Origin: Xestospongia bergquistia
Lineage: Eukaryota; Porifera; Demospongiae; Haplosclerida; Petrosiidae
Length of the DNA: 64,000 nucleotides
Direction of reading: 5' to 3'
Assembly: GCA_963965975.1 (NCBI GenBank)
Contig: OZ014421.1
Span: forward strand, 4,081,001 to 4,145,000
Shown: piece by piece, positions 12,187 through 23,391 of the stretch
How positions within the stretch are numbered: position 1 is the stretch's first letter
How the letters are laid out: every line of letters begins with the position of its first letter
Position numbers and translations under genes: made by a program
The notes under the pieces: model-generated
Database searches by the model: none
What the model was told of the DNA's origin: nothing
What the model saw: only the letters and a program-made list of their open reading frames with translations

Positions 12187-13924
12187 CTAAGAGATAGACA
12201 AGTGTATTACTATTTGTCGGTAACAATATATGTAGTAGTTAGTCCACTTTGGTTACCATTTGTGTCAGGAAAGTTAAATTATAAATGACAATACTTGTAG
12301 TGTATGTGTGTTTTATTATATCATAATTTAATAAACTAATATATCATTCTCCGAGTCTTACCTCTTTTACCTGACTCTTTATCCTTTGTCTCTTCATCAA
12401 TATCAAAGTCTTTTGATATATCATGTGATATTGAATATTCTACATACGATACTTACATTAAACATATATATAGTGTAATAAAAATACTTAATACAAATAT
12501 TTCATATATCTTATCACAATTATAGCTTTTTCATATCAAACTGACACTAATCCATTTTACAGTTATAAATTTAATTATGTGGTTTGAGAATTATAAATAT
12601 AATTTACTCTATAATAATTTGTGGTTTAGGAATCTAATGACTATTGACACTCTTGACTGTAAGAGATATAATATTATCATGTTAACTTACTTGGAAGAAA
12701 ATTTTCATCTTTAATATCAACTGAACAACTCTAATACTGGGAGAGACTTTAGTAGTCACAATTAACACATTAAGACTATCAAAATACTACTAGTACCTAT
12801 AGTTTCATGTGTGGACTCTTCCTGGCTAGATTTGGTTTGAATTTCCCCAATTTTTTGATCAGTTGCTAGTGTATGAGCCGTTGGTATGAATGCTAGATCT
12901 AGTAACAATTCAATGAAAAGTGATAATATCAGTTACCTTTCAAGCTCTTTTTTAACTCCTCAATCTGTTGTTCTCTCTCTCTTAGCTATAAAGTCAATGA
13001 TGTTGTTATTTCTCAAAGTGTTTCCAGCACCTTCTGTTTCTCAACAGACACTGAGAGTATATTCTTCTCAATAGCTATATATAAATGAGAAGAAAATTTA
13101 TCACTAATATATTATGTAAATAGTGATAACATTGGACTTATTGGTGTGGCAGTAAATTTACCTTCCTTTGTTTTTACAAGTAATGTTAAATTTTGAATTG
13201 TCTTTTCTTTCATTTCTCCTTTTTCTATATAAAAGAACATAGAGTTATAAATAAGATATATCATATAATAGACAGTTATTAAATAAAACACTAGTTATAC
13301 ACTATATACCTTCATTTTGTCAGACAATAGATGATATTTGCATAGACATCTTTTTCTGGATGGTTTGTTTTAGTTCCAAACTGCTTCTTAACTCTTTTGT
13401 GTTCTCTTCTACAATAGTGCTAACTTCCTATATATATCAATAAATCATAGAAGTAGTAATTATTGTGTAATATTACTACCTTGTCTCTTTGATGTTTGTC
13501 ATAAATGGTACAATATCCAATTGTTAGTTGGATTAATCCATTTTTCTTCATCTCTTCAAGAGTCTCTTGAGCTTTAGCAATAAGTACAATTGTTATACCG
13601 AGTGGAAAAAAGCAGGTCACAACAATAGAGTTCCCCTTTCTTATAACACATATTATTTTCTTCTAATAGACCCAAATATATGGTCTAACTTGCGAGGAAT
13701 TGAAATGTATCTTGTCAATGAAGTTTCCTCTACAAAAAATTAAAGGGAACTGTTAGAGCTGATAACTAACCTTGACTTAATACAGATTGGGTCTCAAGTG
13801 ATGATGAATTATCTAATGTTTGATTTAATAACATATAATTTAACTTATATAATGACTACCTTCAATAACTCCAGTAATAGTAGGTTGTCCTTCTACAGCA
13901 TCATCTTCAAACAGTACTCTCTCT

Positions 13925-14142
13925 ATTTAAATGCATCAAATACAAGGAAGCGACTACGAAGAGACAAAGAGATATCTGATGAGGACTTAAAACAAAAAAG
14001 GATAAGCTTGATTTGGAACCAACATCTGATTCTAATGGTATATGTATATAATAATTAATATTATACTTAGTAAATCTATTTCATAGTAAAAAACTGCTAT
14101 AGCTAGTGACATTTTGTGTTATCATTATGGCACTCTCTCTCA
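13925..14142 (+). repeat. Inverted duplication, left arm (218 bp)
   Basis: Near-identical to the reverse complement of 14484-14700, with only about six differences that I can see. The arm carries an exon (RKRLRRDKEISDEDLK), its donor site and part of the following intron. Both arms share the same A-run frameshift before KKDKLDLEPTSDSN-like sequence, so the lesion predates the duplication. Confidence 0.9.
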
Positions 14143-14396
14143 GTCTCTTCAATATCCTGTTAGAGTAGCAGAGTTACTTTGTGGTGAGAGAGTTATTTCA
14201 CAGACAACATTATTTATTATATTTAATGTTAAAACTGCTGCATGGTCTCATTCCCAAAAAAACAATTTTTCTTGTGTTGAAAGCTGTACGTCATGCTGTA
14301 TATAACAACTACCATCACCTCGAGATGTTTGCCAATGTACTGTTAAAATTTACTACCAATGCACCATGTGCTAATGCTATCATAAAGGATTGTGGT
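14143..14396 (+). pseudogene. CARD-like helical exon (family H, copy 3)
   Basis: Lies on the plus strand between the inverted arms. Frames in order include SLQYPVRVAELLCGERVISQ, then a segment with KKTIFLVLKAVRHAV, then YHHLEMFANVLLKFTTN and NAIIKDCG before a GTAAGT donor at 14396. This parallels the minus-strand domain at 14955-15262: VSQYLFSERCIN, EKKTTLLSAIHTAI, LKVLATVLSNF. It is a paralogue dragged in with the inverted duplication. A frame change in the middle makes it inactive. Confidence 0.5.
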
Positions 14397-14432
14397 AAGT
14401 ATAGAATGTTAGTTATTAATATAATTCTTAAA

Positions 14433-14483
14433 TGAAAATCATTCTTTATAGAGAGATACTCTCTCTATAAAGAATGATTTTCA
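14433..14483. repeat. Perfect hairpin, 24 bp stem and 3 nt loop
   Basis: The left arm 14433-14456 (TGAAAATCATTCTTTATAGA then GAGA) is the exact reverse complement of 14460-14483, with loop TAC. It sits at the inner edge of the right inverted arm. It looks like the fold-back point of the inverted duplication. Confidence 0.92.
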
Positions 14484-14700
14484 TGAGAGAGAGTGCCATA
14501 ATGATAACGTAAAATGTCACTAGCTATAGCAGCTTTCACTATGAAATAGATTTACTAAGTATAATATTAATTATTATAAACATATACCATTAGAATCAGA
14601 TGTTGGTTCCAAATCAAGCTTATCCTTTTTTGTTTTAAGTCCTCATCAGATATCTCTTCGTCTCTTCGTAGTCGCTTCCTTGTATTTGATGCATTTAAAT
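14484..14700 (-). repeat. Inverted duplication, right arm (217 bp)
   Basis: Reverse complement of 13925-14142. In its own orientation it continues upstream to an ATG (MADLNASNTRKRLRRDEE), which the left arm lacks, so the right arm is the more complete source copy. Confidence 0.9.
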
Positions 14701-15619
14701 CTGCCATCTGATAACATTGCTAAACAACAACATGAACATTGATTTTGTGAACAACATTGTTGCCATCAACCTGATATTCCAAGTACTCCATTGTATGATC
14801 ACATTCTATAACTTCCATTGAGTCACTAGAAGCTTGATAAGGATGACCTCTATGACCTGTCATTGCTACCTCTTGAACTACTTTCATCTGATCATCTAGG
14901 CTTTTTTGAGCTAAGCAAAGAAGCAATTGTACAATAGATTAATATGACGCTTACCATATTCATCAATAATTGTTTCAGATTTTTTTTTGTCTCTTCAAAA
15001 TTGGACAGTACTGTTGCTAACACTTTCAACTTCTTCTGATCTGAAGATATTGCTGTGTGTATAGCAGACAATAAAGTTGTCTTCTTCTCATCTAAACCAA
15101 CTTCTAATGTCTCCATCTTATCAAGTGCTGCTTCATTGATACATCTCTCACTAAATAAGTACTGGGACACTTTTACAGGATCAATCAGACACTGTGACAG
15201 TGTCTCAGTGTGGCTTTGAAATATACCAGTTGCTTCAGTAGTCAGATATTAAGAGTCCATTCCTATAATAACAACAGTACACAATCCACAAACAAACTTG
15301 TAATATAACATTTATAACTAGAAGCACATGTAACAGGTTCTTGTACTTACTAGCAGAGAGGCTACAGGATTTTCTCAATGTTTGCTCGTACTCGTGGGCA
15401 ACAGTGATTTCTTCAATGACGTCCTTCTTTAAAGCATCTACCACTTGTCTTCTTGTAGCATAAGGGCTGATGTCTAACTTCAATTCAAACATTCTTGATG
15501 TTTTGTAAGTAGAATCGTCTGATAACTTTTGATTATCATCTCGCAACTTTTTATAATTCTTCGAGTGTGGGTTTCTCTTCTAAAATCTCCTCGAAAGACA
15601 GTCTCTTGTAGCCATTGCT

Positions 15620-17905
15620 TCTTCGGCCACATTGAGTTAATAATGCAGATCTTAATTAATGGGCGTGGTAAAGCCTCGAATTCTCTTTACTTTTCACTTG
15701 TAGCACCAACAAATGCAACAATTTGCTATTTTGCCAGATTTCATAGACTTCAGAGACAATACTGACTGTCCTGAGGGCTGTAAATGGAGAAAATATTTAA
15801 TTGAGAAGTAAGATACTGTTACTTATGTAGTAATTATCATTGATTGCATTTTAAAATTATTTATATCAAATTTTATGTGCTCATATTTAGTGGCTTTAGA
15901 ACATTTTGTACAGGTACATGTTTCCCTAGTATTGATGTCAGTAGTCATGTTCAAAACAGTTCATAACATAACCAAATTAATTTATCACAGCTACAGTAAA
16001 TCCACTCTATATTATAATAATGTCATAATATTTATATAAATTTGTGTATTTACACTGGTCTCTCCAATCAACCATCTATCACTTACTTATCATACATTAG
16101 TCTATGATGGATAAATGGATAGACAGCTAAGATATCAATATTATGTTCCAATGTAATATCTATTGTCAAATTAACCCATCTATCTACGCTCCATCTACTA
16201 CTGATCCATTTCATCCATCTATCCATCCATTCATACATTAGTCTGTAATTGTCACTAAACAATGATATAACAATACTTAATGTTAAACACCTTATCATGT
16301 TATCATATTTCTCCATATATTCAACAGATAAAGGAATCAACAGAGGTCGTATGACAACCTACTGACAATCATAAAACAGTAACTGAAGATGTTACAAGTT
16401 ACTGCTCTATTCTACTAATTAATGTAAAACCTCATAAATGTTCAAGTCCTCCAGTACCGCACATATTTAGTTCTGACCAAAGCAGAAACAATCATAAACA
16501 ATAACCATTTTTTAATGATGGTATTTATACCAGTAGTCAAAATTATAGTGAGTTCTTGGGATATATCTATAATATGAATCAGCATTCTTCATAATTCATT
16601 AAGAGAGTTACAATACTTTACTAAGTCAACACTGAAGACAAGAGCACATCCTCTTTTCTTTCTACTACCAATGTTCCTAAGATGTCTCCTCAACAACCCT
16701 AAAAGTATCCAACAGGGACTTAACACAATCTCTTAATAAACCTAAGACTCTTAATCATATTATGTATGATATGGAATCATTGGATATATCCACATCAAAC
16801 TAATGAGTCAATCTCACTCAATATCTTTGATAATGATGACATTATTAACAGAAAGGATACACCATCAATTTCAAAGTCTTGACCTATATCTCTAATGTAA
16901 TGTTGTAATGTTCTATATTTTTAAATGTTTGTGAATACAATCATTCAAAATGAAGTGGTTTAAAATTGGGACATCCTCATTCTCTTTTAGTCTGAAGTAT
17001 CTAGTGCTTTTTTCGCTGAGTTTATTACTTAATGTCTTTTTATCACAAGCAACACTAAATGATGACACTTAATTCGTATACATATACATACAGTTTTAAG
17101 ATGTATTAGTGTTATGATAAAAAATATAAAGATATTCAAGAGTATGTGAGTGAACTTGTCTTACATATCCTAAGATCAGAGGCCTTTATACATATATATG
17201 TTGCCCTCATTTCTCAACTTTATTTTCTATTATGGCAATTCACAAGTAATCTGAAGGAAAACAATGATTGGAAATACCTTTTGAAAATGATAATAGTCTT
17301 AAGGAAATATCATAAAATAATGTAATAATAATCATATCACCTTATAAGTTTTATTTAATGTATGATATGAAGGTTGGTAAGAAGGAATATGAATGTTGAC
17401 CTTGCTTAAGTTGAAAACCTTATATGCAATAATGCAAAATATGGAGTCACTCAGTCAATAGTGTAACATGACTTCCTTGACCCTTATATTAGATAACAAT
17501 ATATGTTAATAGGATTTAAAAGTGCTAGCATGTGCGATATGTGTGATAACTGTTAACAAGTATTATATATATAACTTTATAACATTATAATAATTAAAAT
17601 AAAACAATAGCACAAAACATGGATTCACAAATATACAAGACTATATAGTGATATTTTGTCTTCTTTTCATGGTTCTAACTATAACAAATGGAATATTATT
17701 GAAAATTTCCTCGGTAATTATCCCTTCAATATATACTTTTATGGAATTTTGAAAGCATTTTTGCTTTTAGTTACCTTTAAGTGTCCATCAAGTTTCATTA
17801 GTGCTTTCACAGTTAGGTACTAATCGTTCCTATGAGGACTCCTCATACAGTATGTATTGTGTGCAATATATTGCCTTTCACTGAACATATACATGTGCAT
17901 TATAA
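15620..17905. other. Spacer, no firm gene
   Basis: About 2.3 kb with no recognisable gene. One minus-strand frame near 16890-16800 reads DIGQDFEIDGVSFLLIMSSL, which faintly recalls the middle of a SAM domain. It ends in a stop within about 30 residues, so I do not annotate it. TCCATCTAC-like simple runs lie near 16150-16240, similar to those at 1570-1720. Confidence 0.5.
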
Positions 17906-17910
17906 CTTTT

Positions 17911-17968
17911 TCTCTCTCTTTCTCTCTCTCTCCCTCTCTCTCTCTCTCTTTCCCTCTCTCTCTCTCTA
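17911..17968. repeat. CT-rich microsatellite
   Basis: An imperfect pyrimidine tract of CTCTCT with interspersed TTTC and CCCT. The minus-strand Glu/Arg-rich reading frame across it is an artefact of this tract. Confidence 0.95.
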
Positions 17969-18114
17969 TTAATACAGGTATTTCATAACAGTACACACCG
18001 CGTACTACACAGATCTCAGATCTGACGTTCTTAACAAATGTCAATGCTACTTTGACTAGATAGTCTTATTAGACCACCTTTTCATCTATTTCCAATCTCT
18101 TTACATCTCTTTCA

Positions 18115-18250
18115 AAATTCACAATTTTAGTGGTACTTAACGATTATTGCATATTCCAAATTCACAATTTTGCCAGTAATTCCTGATTTTCATATTTCAA
18201 AACTCACAATTTTACTGTGAATTCACGATTATTGCAATTCGCGAATTCAC
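18115..18250. repeat. Short tandem repeat, 42 bp period
   Basis: Three units and a stub beginning AAATTCACAATTTT at about 18115, 18157, 18199 and 18241, with ACGATTATTGCA or a diverged form at the unit end. It lies upstream of the reverse transcriptase relic. Confidence 0.7.
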
Positions 18251-18429
18251 AATTCAACAGGTACAATTAGCAATCTTTGTAAGTATCGATACTCGATAAT
18301 ACTGAAAATTCATTCTATTTCAGTATTAAGGTGGGGATGAAGTAGGCATCACAATTGATATTCTCAAGATACTATTTATTTTTTGTTCTCATTTGTGCTC
18401 TGTTTAACTCATGAGATTGTTATTATTAT

Positions 18430-19605
18430 TATTGCTGTTATCTCCTCTCCGCATTCTTTGGCAATGGCTGTGATTTACCATCTCAAGAGGGAACCCCCTG
18501 GCTATGGCCATGTATGGGATATGCACATTGCCATTGATTGATCACCTTAGGAGAAACATATCAGTTGACCAGGTCTGGTATGCTGATGATTCAGCCGCTG
18601 GTAACAGACTTCAGAATTTTTGAATTTGTAGTGGGATCAGCCAAATACACTAGGCCCACACTATGGTTACTTCCCAATAATCAGAAGACTCACTTACTTG
18701 TAACTTCTACTCTGAGGCAAAGAGAGTCTTTGCTGGTTCTGGGATACAGATCAGCTCATTTGATTTTGAATATCTTGGAGGTGGTATTGGATCTCACAAC
18801 TTCATAAGACAAATTGCTGAAAATAAGATCAGTCCTTGGTGTGAATAGCTTAACTCCCTGAACTCCATCGTTAAGTCCCATCCTCATGCTGCTTATGCAG
18901 CCTTCACCCACAGAGTAATGTCACATTGGACATACTTCTTTCAGATTAAAGATTTGTTGGCAACTTTTGTGTCAGAAATCCTCCAACCTTTGGAAGAGAC
19001 ACTACATTTAAAATTTATTCCCTCCCTATCTGACTGAAACCCACCTGGGGAACTGGAATGGGACCTTTTGGGCTTACCAACTCATCTGTGAAGTCTGGGA
19101 TTACAGAAACAGCTACTTTTGCATCAGCACAATTTTCTTTCTAAAATTCAATTTGTGGCCCCTTCATTAAACTCATTAACAACCAATCAACATTTGCAAA
19201 CATAATGGACTGGAGCTGGGAAGCACTCCAGATCAAAACCTTCATTCAAGGAGAAAAGAGAAGTATAACAGGGATAATGCGGCTACCCTTTACAACAAAC
19301 TAGGCCCTAACCTTCAGAAGGCTATGGATTTTTTAGTGAAAAAGGTGCGTCCATCTGCCTCTCTGTTCTACCAATTGAATTTCATGTATTCACACTACAT
19401 AAGACACCATTATGTCTTCGCTATGGCTGGTCCTTTAAGAATTCTTAATTTAAGAATTCATAATTATGGCAAACTCTTTACAACTGATCATTGCGATCTT
19501 GTCCAATGGGGGGTTTCCCTCTATAAGACACAATGAAACGTGCAACATTACTGCCCCTTCCTTTTTGAAGTGTGCCACAACACATCAATAGAGCCAAGTC
19601 TGCAA
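18430..19605 (+). mobile_element. YADD reverse transcriptase retroelement relic
   Basis: Palm-domain remnants: NPLAMAMYGICTLPLIDHL, then VDQVWYADDSAAG, which holds the catalytic YADD. Next come KTHLLVTSTL, FDFEYLGGGIGSHNFIRQIA, AAYAAFTHRVMSHW, and PLEETLHLKFIPSLSD. Near the end are LFTTDH and PMGGFPSIRHNE, from a C..(C)..H..C element I know at the C-terminus of this family. SQEGT is joined straight to the PLAMAM motif, so the intervening TQGD-like residues are deleted. Stops and frameshifts abound. I recognise the family from sponges and cnidarians; its class (non-LTR or other) is uncertain because no ends are visible. Confidence 0.75.
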
Positions 19606-19750
19606 AAAATATTATTATTATTATACTATTATTATTATTATTATTGTTGTTACTGTTGTTGTTGTTGTTATTATTATCTTTATTATTTTAATGGCTATTA
19701 CTATTATTATTTTTATTATCATTATTATTATTACAATTATCATTACTGTT
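19605..19750. repeat. ATT/GTT trinucleotide tract
   Basis: An imperfect (ATT)n run with a (GTT)n core, then more (ATT)n. It follows directly on the reverse transcriptase relic and could be its old A/T-rich tail, expanded. The tyrosine-rich frame across it is an artefact. Confidence 0.9.
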
Positions 19751-20099
19751 ATAAGTCATTTCTAAATTTTATGATAATTTGAAGTTCACTATTGGTTTCT
19801 GTATTGTCCACAGAATGTCCAATTAGTTCTTTCCACTGATTCTTATTGGTGTTGTATGAAAAAAAAATCTGTTATTAATTGATAATCATATATATTACCA
19901 CTACTAATTAATGGTGTTTGACCTACCAGTCATTTCAGAAGTACTTAAAGGGTCAGTACTAGGCACACCAAATATATCAAATAAGCACACCAGTCATAGT
20001 TATAATATGTTATGTTATGTTCCTTAAATTATCAACTATTGAAAGTAAAGAAGTTATTTTTCAAAATTATTATATTTTACAAACTCTGCCAATTATTTC

Positions 20100-22195
20100 C
20101 ATAGATATTTTGTGTCAAAAGTCTTAACATCTGTGCATTAGTCTTTAAAATCAAATTTCTATGACTGTAAATAGCCAATGCAGTAGATGATGAGGTTTTA
20201 ACACAAGATATGTTTGATAAGTACATTAGTAACCAATTAACATGCCAAAAATTACATCACCTAATCGATATGATTAGAAATGTGATAAAACCTAATGGCA
20301 AAACATAAAGCCTTATGATATATATAGTATATATATATATATAGCAGATCTTAAACAATTAATTTCTATTAGTCAAAGTCATCAATGAAGTAGATACGGA
20401 AGTTTTGGCACAAGATATTTTCATATAGTGACGTTAGTAACCAATTCATTTGAGAGAAATCACATTATCATAATCTGCATGATTACAGTGGCCTTAAATC
20501 CTAATCTTTAAACATAAAGCTTTGAGATGGCTACCACACCCCTTAAGCCATAATTTCTATGAGCAAAAATGACCAATAGAGTAAATACTGAAGCTTTGGC
20601 ACAGGATTAATTTGAAAGGTCAATTTAATAAACAATTCACTTTAGAGAAACAACACCTCAATAGTCATGATTACAAGGACCTTTAAACTTATTCACAAAA
20701 CATAAAGTCTTACAATCTCTATTGCAATCCTTAAACCCTAATTTATATGAGTAAAAATGGTCCAATGGATTAGATACTGAAGTTTTGGTACAGAATATCT
20801 TTCAAAGTGACATTATAAACAAATTGATATGAGAAGAATGACATGACCTTAATTGTATCATTGCAACGGCCTTATACCCTAATCGCCAAGCAGAAAGCCT
20901 TAACATCTCATTGGCAGTCCTTAAAGTCTAATTTCTATGAGTCAAATGGCCAATGGAGTATAGCTACTGAAGCTTTGGCACAGCATTTCTTTGGAAAGTA
21001 AATTTAATACCCAATTCACTTTAGAGAAACAACATCTTAATAGACATGATTACAAAAGCCTTAAGCCCTAATGCCAAACCAAAACTCTTAAGATCTGTAT
21101 CGCAGTCCTTAAGCCCTAATTCATATGAGTTAAAATGGCCAATGAGGTAGATACTGAAGTTTTAAGTCAAGATATCTTTTGAAAGTGACGTTAGTAACAA
21201 ATTCACTTGAGAAAAATGACATGATCTTAACTGGTGTGATTGCAATGGTGTTAAATGCTAATCATCATACAAAAAGCCTTAAGATCTCTATGGTAGTCCT
21301 TAAAGTCAAATTTTTATGAGTCAAAATGACTGATGGGATTATCATACAGAAACAGAAACTATTAATTGAAAGTAACATTAGTAACCAAGAAAAATGACAT
21401 CATCCCAGTTACAGCAGCCTCAAACCATAAACCATTAGGATGCCAATGACATCCTTTAAACAGTAGAAGTTTTAGCACAAGATATCTTTGTAAAGAGATG
21501 TTAGTAACCAATTCATATGACAAAAATGACTTCATGCTAATTGATATTATTACAATAGCTGTAAACTCTAATTTGCCAACATCAAGCCTTAATATTTCTA
21601 TTGCAAACCTTAATTGATCCCTCATTTATATGAGTGAAATATCGAATGCAATATATACTGAAGTTTTTGTTCAAGATATCTATGTTAAAAATGATATCGT
21701 CCTAATTAGTATGATTACAGCAGACTTAAATTCTAATTGCCAAAGATAAAGCCTTAATATAGATATGACATCCCTTATACCTTAATCATTTTGAGTAAAA
21801 ATTCCCAATGGGGTAGATACTGAAGTTCAGACACATGATATCTTTGGAACATTGTTAGTTAGTAACTGATTCATTTGAGAAAAAATGACATTATCCTAAC
21901 TGGCATGATTATAATGGACTTACAGCCTAATCACGAAACATAAAGCCGTTAACAACTCTATAGCATTCCTTAACTCAAATTTCCTTAAGTCAAATTGGCC
22001 AATGAGTGGATACTGAAGTACCGGCAGAAGATATCTATTGAAGGTGATGTTAGTAAGTAATTCATATGACAAGAATGACATCACCTTAATGAACATGATT
22101 ACCATGGGCCTTAAGCACTATTCACGTAACATAAAGTTTTAACATCTCTACGACAGATCTTAAAACCAAATCACTATGAGTGAAAATGGCAATCC
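20100..22195 (+). repeat. Degenerate tandem array, about 188 bp unit, about 11 copies
   Basis: The marker GAAGTTTTGGCACAAGATAT, or a close variant, recurs at about 20192, 20399, 20590, 20779, 20969, 21156, 21466, 21660, 21822 and 22016, with a decayed copy near 21342. Spacings cluster at 186-194 bp, with shortened units of about 124 and 162. Each unit also carries GACATCACC-like, CCTTAAxCCCTAAT and GAGTxAAAATGGCCAATG blocks. Copies are well diverged. The array stops where a HECT fragment begins at about 22196. It resembles an old satellite. No unit codes for protein. Confidence 0.88.
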
Positions 22196-22330
22196 TTCAC
22201 TTAAACTATACAATACTTTGATCAAAGCTGAACTTGATCAAACTAATAACTTCTCCATCACACCCTACTGAATTGACTCCAGGTATTGATTGAATAGAAA
22301 AGTCAATAGTACATGTAATCTGTGGTAATA
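22196..22330 (+). pseudogene. HECT ubiquitin-ligase gene fragment
   Basis: Collinear with 50688-50890. Both read a CTATACAATACTTTGATCAA block, then a CCTACTGAATTGACT block, then GAAAAGTCAATAGTAC-like and GTAATCTGT blocks. About 70 bp in the middle are deleted here relative to the longer copy. In the longer copy this is the HECT segment TMYYTIL...KAEFDQL. Confidence 0.75.
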
Positions 22331-22349
22331 TGTTTGTTCTTCTATTCCT

Positions 22350-22480
22350 AATAGTGAGAATTAAGTGTCTGTTTCAAAACCTAGTTCATTATTTTGAGAA
22401 TTCAAGTCATAGAAAGGAGAAAGAAATGGCAATGTGCATACTTTTTGGTGACTATTAATTTTAGAGGATTGGAAAGATAA
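22350..22480. repeat. Dispersed repeat (partner 53680-53815)
   Basis: Shares TCTGTTTCAAAAC, GAGAATTCAAGT, AGGAGAAAGAAA and CATACTTTTTGGTGACTATT with 53680-53815 in the same orientation. It directly follows a HECT fragment here. Identity unknown. Confidence 0.75.
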
Positions 22481-23155
22481 GTAGTTCAATAATCCAACAA
22501 CCTTCTATCCAACAGCTTCTACATGAACCTTTTCACTCACTCTACCTACACCCTACTACTATGACTATAATCAATTTAAGCTTCAAGTGTGTTGTTTGTG
22601 TGTACTTGATAAAGATGAAGTGTTGGATATTTACGATGATTTAATCCTACTTCCTCTATTGATAGACATAATGAAGAGAATCTATCACTTGAGTTCTATA
22701 TGTGCTAAGATGTGATTATTTATTTGAACGTATGTGTACACGTAGGAACCTAATTGCTGGGACTTCACTCCTGTGACTGGTGTACTCCGCCAATTGATTG
22801 TGCAATTAACTAGTGACTATGAAATGAAGATGATTACTTTGGGTCCAAGTGGTCATGGCTGAAAGTAGGATACATAGAACTCTTCATTTTCAGCAATATA
22901 AATTTGCAACACCAAATGTATCGTGGCACATGACTTAAATGGAGGTGATTACTTCAGGTGTGAGAGGTCATGGTCGACCACCTTTAGACATATGTTAGGT
23001 AGATTTTCATTTGAAAATTGGATTTTAAGAAACTGAGATTGCAGCACTGATCATTTGCTCAACACATACGATAAAAAAAGAAGATTAAAGGAGTTTTGGA
23101 TAGAACGTAATTGATTCAATGACATAACTAATGAAGATTTAGATGACCTATTTAA

Positions 23156-23200
23156 AGGCCAGGATACACGATGCAACTTTGTTGCGTGCAACTTGTTGTA
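23156..23200 (+). repeat. Harbinger left terminal inverted repeat
   Basis: The first 16 bases are identical to the inverted right end. The following GCAAC and TTGTTGC motifs repeat through the first 150 bp and are likely sites for the element's own binding protein. Confidence 0.9.
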
Positions 23201-23391
23201 TGCGATAAATCTCTTCGTGTGTCATAAAGAATCGCGCCAATTTTCAACGCATGCAACAAGTCGTTTGCAATAGAAATGGTTTCTATTCCATGCAACAAAA
23301 TCTTACAATGATCAAAGGTTACCATGGACACCAAATGGTATTTCCGCTCTTAATAACCAGAAGTTAATAACCATCAACCAGATTGAAAAAA

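Larger units (their letters stand above)
12350..15615 (-). pseudogene. Helical/coiled-coil protein gene relic (CARD-like family H)
   Basis: At least eight exons with GT..AG borders. Exon 15615-15351 starts MATRDCLS, then shifts frame into KKLRDDNQKLSDD and SPYATRRQVVDALKKDV (helical). Exon 15262-14955 carries the CARD-like domain, DPVKVSQYLFSE then EKKTTLLSAIHTAI then LKVLATVLSNFEE; a TAA lies near its start. Exon 14910-14720 reads SLDDQMKVVQEVAMTG and ends in a stop. A further ATG exon lies at 14707-14588. Then come 13571-13480, 13427-13310, 13224-13162 and 13074-12937 (LREREQQIEELKKSLK, a coiled coil), 12895-12797, and charged exons to about 12350. Stops TGA and TAG interrupt 13074-12937, and another TGA lies in 13427-13310. 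It may be two genes in series. Death-fold plus coiled coil suggests an innate-immune or scaffold role; this is inference. Confidence 0.5.

Noticed and set aside
16800..16900. SAM domain exon
   Set aside because: Only about 20 residues resemble the middle of a SAM domain and a stop follows; too little to call.
17820..18044. Glu/Arg-rich open frame on the minus strand
   Set aside because: It is a translation of the CT microsatellite with random flanks.
19540..19782. Tyrosine-rich open frame
   Set aside because: It is a translation of the ATT/GTT trinucleotide tract.
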